A DNA stretch of 62,000 nt from Phoronis australis. Taxonomy: Eukaryota > Phoronida > Phoronidae. Below the pieces are notes generated by a model. The model saw only the letters and a list, made by a program, of their open reading frames with translations. It ran no database searches and was not told the DNA's origin. The translations under genes were made by a program, and so were the position numbers. The stretch is from the NCBI GenBank assembly GCA_002633005.1, contig NMRA01000003.1, positions 480,696 through 542,695 of the forward strand, given 5' to 3'. How positions within the stretch are numbered: the stretch's first letter is position 1; every line of letters starts with the position of its first letter. Positions 59,641 to 62,000 of the stretch are shown piece by piece.

Positions 59641-59924
59641 ATTTCCGTGTTCCGAGTATGCCCCCATAACCATTATTTATTTTGTACATTATAATCCAGT
59701 TACCTAACATTCACGGATAAATACACTACTTTCTACATAAAAATTATACATAAATACATTAAATTATTTTTTATTTCAAAACCTTGGCTGAAATCTAAAT
59801 ATATTCTTCATGTGCTTACGTTTAATAGAAAAAGTTTGAGGAGCATCAAATTCGGTGCGAGGTCCAAAAAATATAGCGACGCCTGTTGCTCACGTGGGGA
59901 GGACATTAATTTGTGATTTTGGAC
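59641..59924. promoter_or_regulatory. Presumed PRKDC promoter / 5' UTR, possibly bidirectional
   Basis: The 284 bases between the PRKDC start codon (minus) and a candidate plus-strand start (59,925). A CACGTG E-box lies at 59,891. No clear TATA box is positioned for either start. Vertebrate PRKDC is also transcribed from a bidirectional promoter (with MCM4), but the plus-strand peptide here does not look like MCM4. The promoter call is inferred from position. Confidence 0.45.
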
Positions 59925-60123
59925 ATGGATTTAGCATCTAAAAAGAGTGTGGAAGACGAGGTATGCTCTAAGTTGTTTTGTGTTTACCTGTGTTTGCTTG
60001 TTAAATGTACAGTGTAATGCCTGGTTCTGTGCAGGGTAAAAGTGGAGTAAACGGGTCGCTCTTGAAAATGGCTGCTGAGAACAAATTTTCACCACAGACG
60101 TCCTCTGCTTCTGATCTAGACTA
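59925..60123 (+). CDS. Candidate divergent small gene, two exons, unknown product
   Basis: ATG at 59,925 opens MDLASKKSVEDE, ending on donor GACGAG|GTATGC at 59,960. A pyrimidine-rich acceptor TTCTGTGCAG at about 60,035 continues in frame as GKSGVNGSLLKMAAENKFSP before a TAG near 60,123, giving about 41 residues. I do not recognise the peptide. It could be a small protein, the 5' part of a larger transcript with a stop from misjoining, or chance. Confidence 0.3.
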
Positions 60124-60146
60124 GGCTCCTAGGTAACAGGTAGGCA

Positions 60147-60553
60147 ATGACCATCGCCTCTGTTAGCCCGACCAGAGGCGATGCAGCTCCTATAGGCGCT
60201 CCATACGCCGGAAGCTTTTCGGCGAATTATGCCTCGCACTGGCTAAAGCATGAAAGTCGCGTTATATCGTCCGGTTACCTATTTTCGTCAGGCTCCAAAG
60301 TTCGTCCGCCATCTTGTTTCGCGTGCAGCGCAACCACGCGGGACTTAGCGTTCCAATTTGGAGTGCTCGTCTGCACGTTAGGTACTAACTTATCGGAAGA
60401 GACACGTATCAAAGTAATGAGACAAAAATCGGTGAGTTTACCGATTGTTTTTTAAAACCACTTAAAAATCAGTAGATTTTACTAATACACTTTTTTGTGC
60501 GTTTTCAGAAGATGTTTTCGAATTTAAATTTTCTTCCGACGGGACACAAAACA
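60147..60553 (+). CDS. Candidate plus-strand coding exons, unknown product
   Basis: An open frame from ATG at 60,147 (MTIASVSPTRGDAAPIGAPY) runs through NLSEETRIKVMRQKS to a good donor AAATCG|GTGAGT at about 60,432. A pyrimidine-rich acceptor GCGTTTTCAG at about 60,510 continues in frame as KMFSNLNFLPTGHKT and a TGA at about 60,553. The conserved-looking part is the end around the splice; a shorter exon beginning after ACGTTAG near 60,382 is equally possible. No family recognised; it may belong to the same divergent transcript as 59,925. Confidence 0.3.
60152..60183. repeat. Perfect 11-bp inverted repeat (hairpin)
   Basis: CATCGCCTCTG and CAGAGGCGATG face each other across a 10-base loop. 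It lies in the GC-richer CpG-containing stretch upstream of the assembly gap. It could be a protein-binding palindrome or an RNA hairpin. Confidence 0.6.
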
Positions 60554-60587
60554 TGATCCAGGGTTTGTTTATGCAATGTATCTGTTT

Positions 60588-61221
60588 NNNNNNNNNNNNN
60601 NNNNNNNNNNNNNNNNNNNNNNNNNNNNNNNNNNNNNNNNNNNNNNNNNNNNNNNNNNNNNNNNNNNNNNNNNNNNNNNNNNNNNNNNNNNNNNNNNNNN
60701 NNNNNNNNNNNNNNNNNNNNNNNNNNNNNNNNNNNNNNNNNNNNNNNNNNNNNNNNNNNNNNNNNNNNNNNNNNNNNNNNNNNNNNNNNNNNNNNNNNNN
60801 NNNNNNNNNNNNNNNNNNNNNNNNNNNNNNNNNNNNNNNNNNNNNNNNNNNNNNNNNNNNNNNNNNNNNNNNNNNNNNNNNNNNNNNNNNNNNNNNNNNN
60901 NNNNNNNNNNNNNNNNNNNNNNNNNNNNNNNNNNNNNNNNNNNNNNNNNNNNNNNNNNNNNNNNNNNNNNNNNNNNNNNNNNNNNNNNNNNNNNNNNNNN
61001 NNNNNNNNNNNNNNNNNNNNNNNNNNNNNNNNNNNNNNNNNNNNNNNNNNNNNNNNNNNNNNNNNNNNNNNNNNNNNNNNNNNNNNNNNNNNNNNNNNNN
61101 NNNNNNNNNNNNNNNNNNNNNNNNNNNNNNNNNNNNNNNNNNNNNNNNNNNNNNNNNNNNNNNNNNNNNNNNNNNNNNNNNNNNNNNNNNNNNNNNNNNN
61201 NNNNNNNNNNNNNNNNNNNNN
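60588..61221. other. Assembly gap (634 N)
   Basis: A run of N. Any reading frame drawn through it is meaningless. Confidence 1.
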
Positions 61222-62000
61222 TGTTGTAAATTCTTTGCTGAAATAAAGACTTACCTTTATAGAATTGCTGTGTTACTATATCTTGTCACCGAAAGCCACA
61301 TTTATGTTCCGACTGAACTTTAAAAAACACAACAAGCAAACCTTCGGAGAACCTAAATATCGGACACCATGTTTCCCTAAACGCCACACCGCGGAAAACT
61401 GACTAACCACGTAATGGCCACGGGCACCTTGTAGCCAAATTTCAGCTCGAGTGTTTTGACATATACACATGCTGCTAGAACACAGGTCCATTCGCAACAA
61501 AATTATCCATAAAATGAAATCTGATGACGGCTCCAAGTCATTTCGATGAATCAGTGCAGACGACTAAAGCACGTGCAAAGTCACTGCAGTTTTTGGAACC
61601 ACTTTGGCTTCTTGATGTGACACCCGCACGTGTGCGGTCGGGGTTTGACTTGAGTTTAAAAACAAATGAAAAAATGGAACAGTAACATATTGTCAGTTCA
61701 ATGAGAAAGTTTCATTGTGGAAAAAGATTTTATTTTCAACTTTTATAACCGATTTATACGATCGTCCATTTTAGGCCGACTTAGGGGTCTAAATTGCACC
61801 CTCTCTCGGTGGAATCGAAACGAGGCAACGCTGTAAAAAACGAGAAGGTGCCGGACATTACATGCATTACAACGTGTCATTTAATTCTCAGATTATGCTT
61901 CAAAGTAAGATTTTTTGAAATGTTCGATATTTAGGTTCCGTCCGATAATTAGGTACACTATGTGACTTAGGAGGTTGGCGGTGTGTTTAATTCCTTCCAA
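61222..62000. other. No recognisable gene; short inverted motif
   Basis: AT-rich sequence after the gap. AACCTAAATATCGGAC near 61,353 is found inverted as TTCGATATTTAGGTTCCG near 61,922, which may mark ends of a small mobile element about 590 bp long. No protein-coding signal that I recognise. Confidence 0.35.

Noticed and set aside
59925-60553. MCM4, the vertebrate head-to-head neighbour of PRKDC
   Set aside because: The plus-strand peptides show no resemblance to MCM4.
60553-61323. 256-residue plus-strand ORF
   Set aside because: Mostly the N gap; the flanking residues show no coding signal.

Overview
The window is eukaryotic nuclear DNA from a metazoan. It is AT-rich, has many GT-AG introns, and carries a dense load of short interspersed and foldback elements. 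The repeat types (THAP/Kolobok-like DNA transposon, tRNA-derived SINEs, CR1/L2-like LINE tails, tandem-core Helitron-like elements) suggest a marine invertebrate such as a mollusc, brachiopod, annelid or cephalochordate. The sequence alone does not settle which.

Almost the whole window (about 190 to 59,640, minus strand) is one gene, the orthologue of PRKDC, the DNA-dependent protein kinase catalytic subunit (DNA-PKcs). I could place 69 exons by reading splice sites, carrying phase from exon to exon, and matching the peptides to what I remember of vertebrate DNA-PKcs. Joined in phase they encode about 3,376 residues: the N-terminal HEAT solenoid, the circular cradle with both phosphorylation-cluster regions, and most of the FAT domain. 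The gene runs off the left edge, so the kinase domain and FATC (roughly the last 550-600 residues in vertebrates) are outside the window.

Layout, right to left along the gene. 61,222-62,000 and a 634-base N gap hold no recognisable gene. 59,925-60,553 has a possible divergent plus-strand gene of unknown identity. 59,641-59,924 is the presumed promoter. Intron 1 holds two inverted-repeat elements, one with a perfect 10-bp target duplication. Introns 2, 8, 27 and 62 and the left edge carry minus-oriented copies of a tandem-core repeat family whose most complete copy (plus orientation) sits in intron 42. Intron 30 holds a complete 1,693-bp Kolobok-like transposon with TTAA target duplication. 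It has a THAP-domain transposase fragment on the plus strand and, facing it on the minus strand, an ORF with a cysteine-rich motif like the cytoplasmic zinc-binding (ballast) domain of P2X7.

The most unusual feature is structural. At several exon-intron junctions (exons 7, 16, 49, 51, 52, 62) the exon end, often with its splice donor, is duplicated in tandem into the intron. This gives series of near-identical splice donors at fixed spacing (23, 32, 67 and about 68 bp). Introns not listed separately (for example 4, 17, 25, 57-60) are plain AT-rich sequence in which I see no gene or repeat that I can name.
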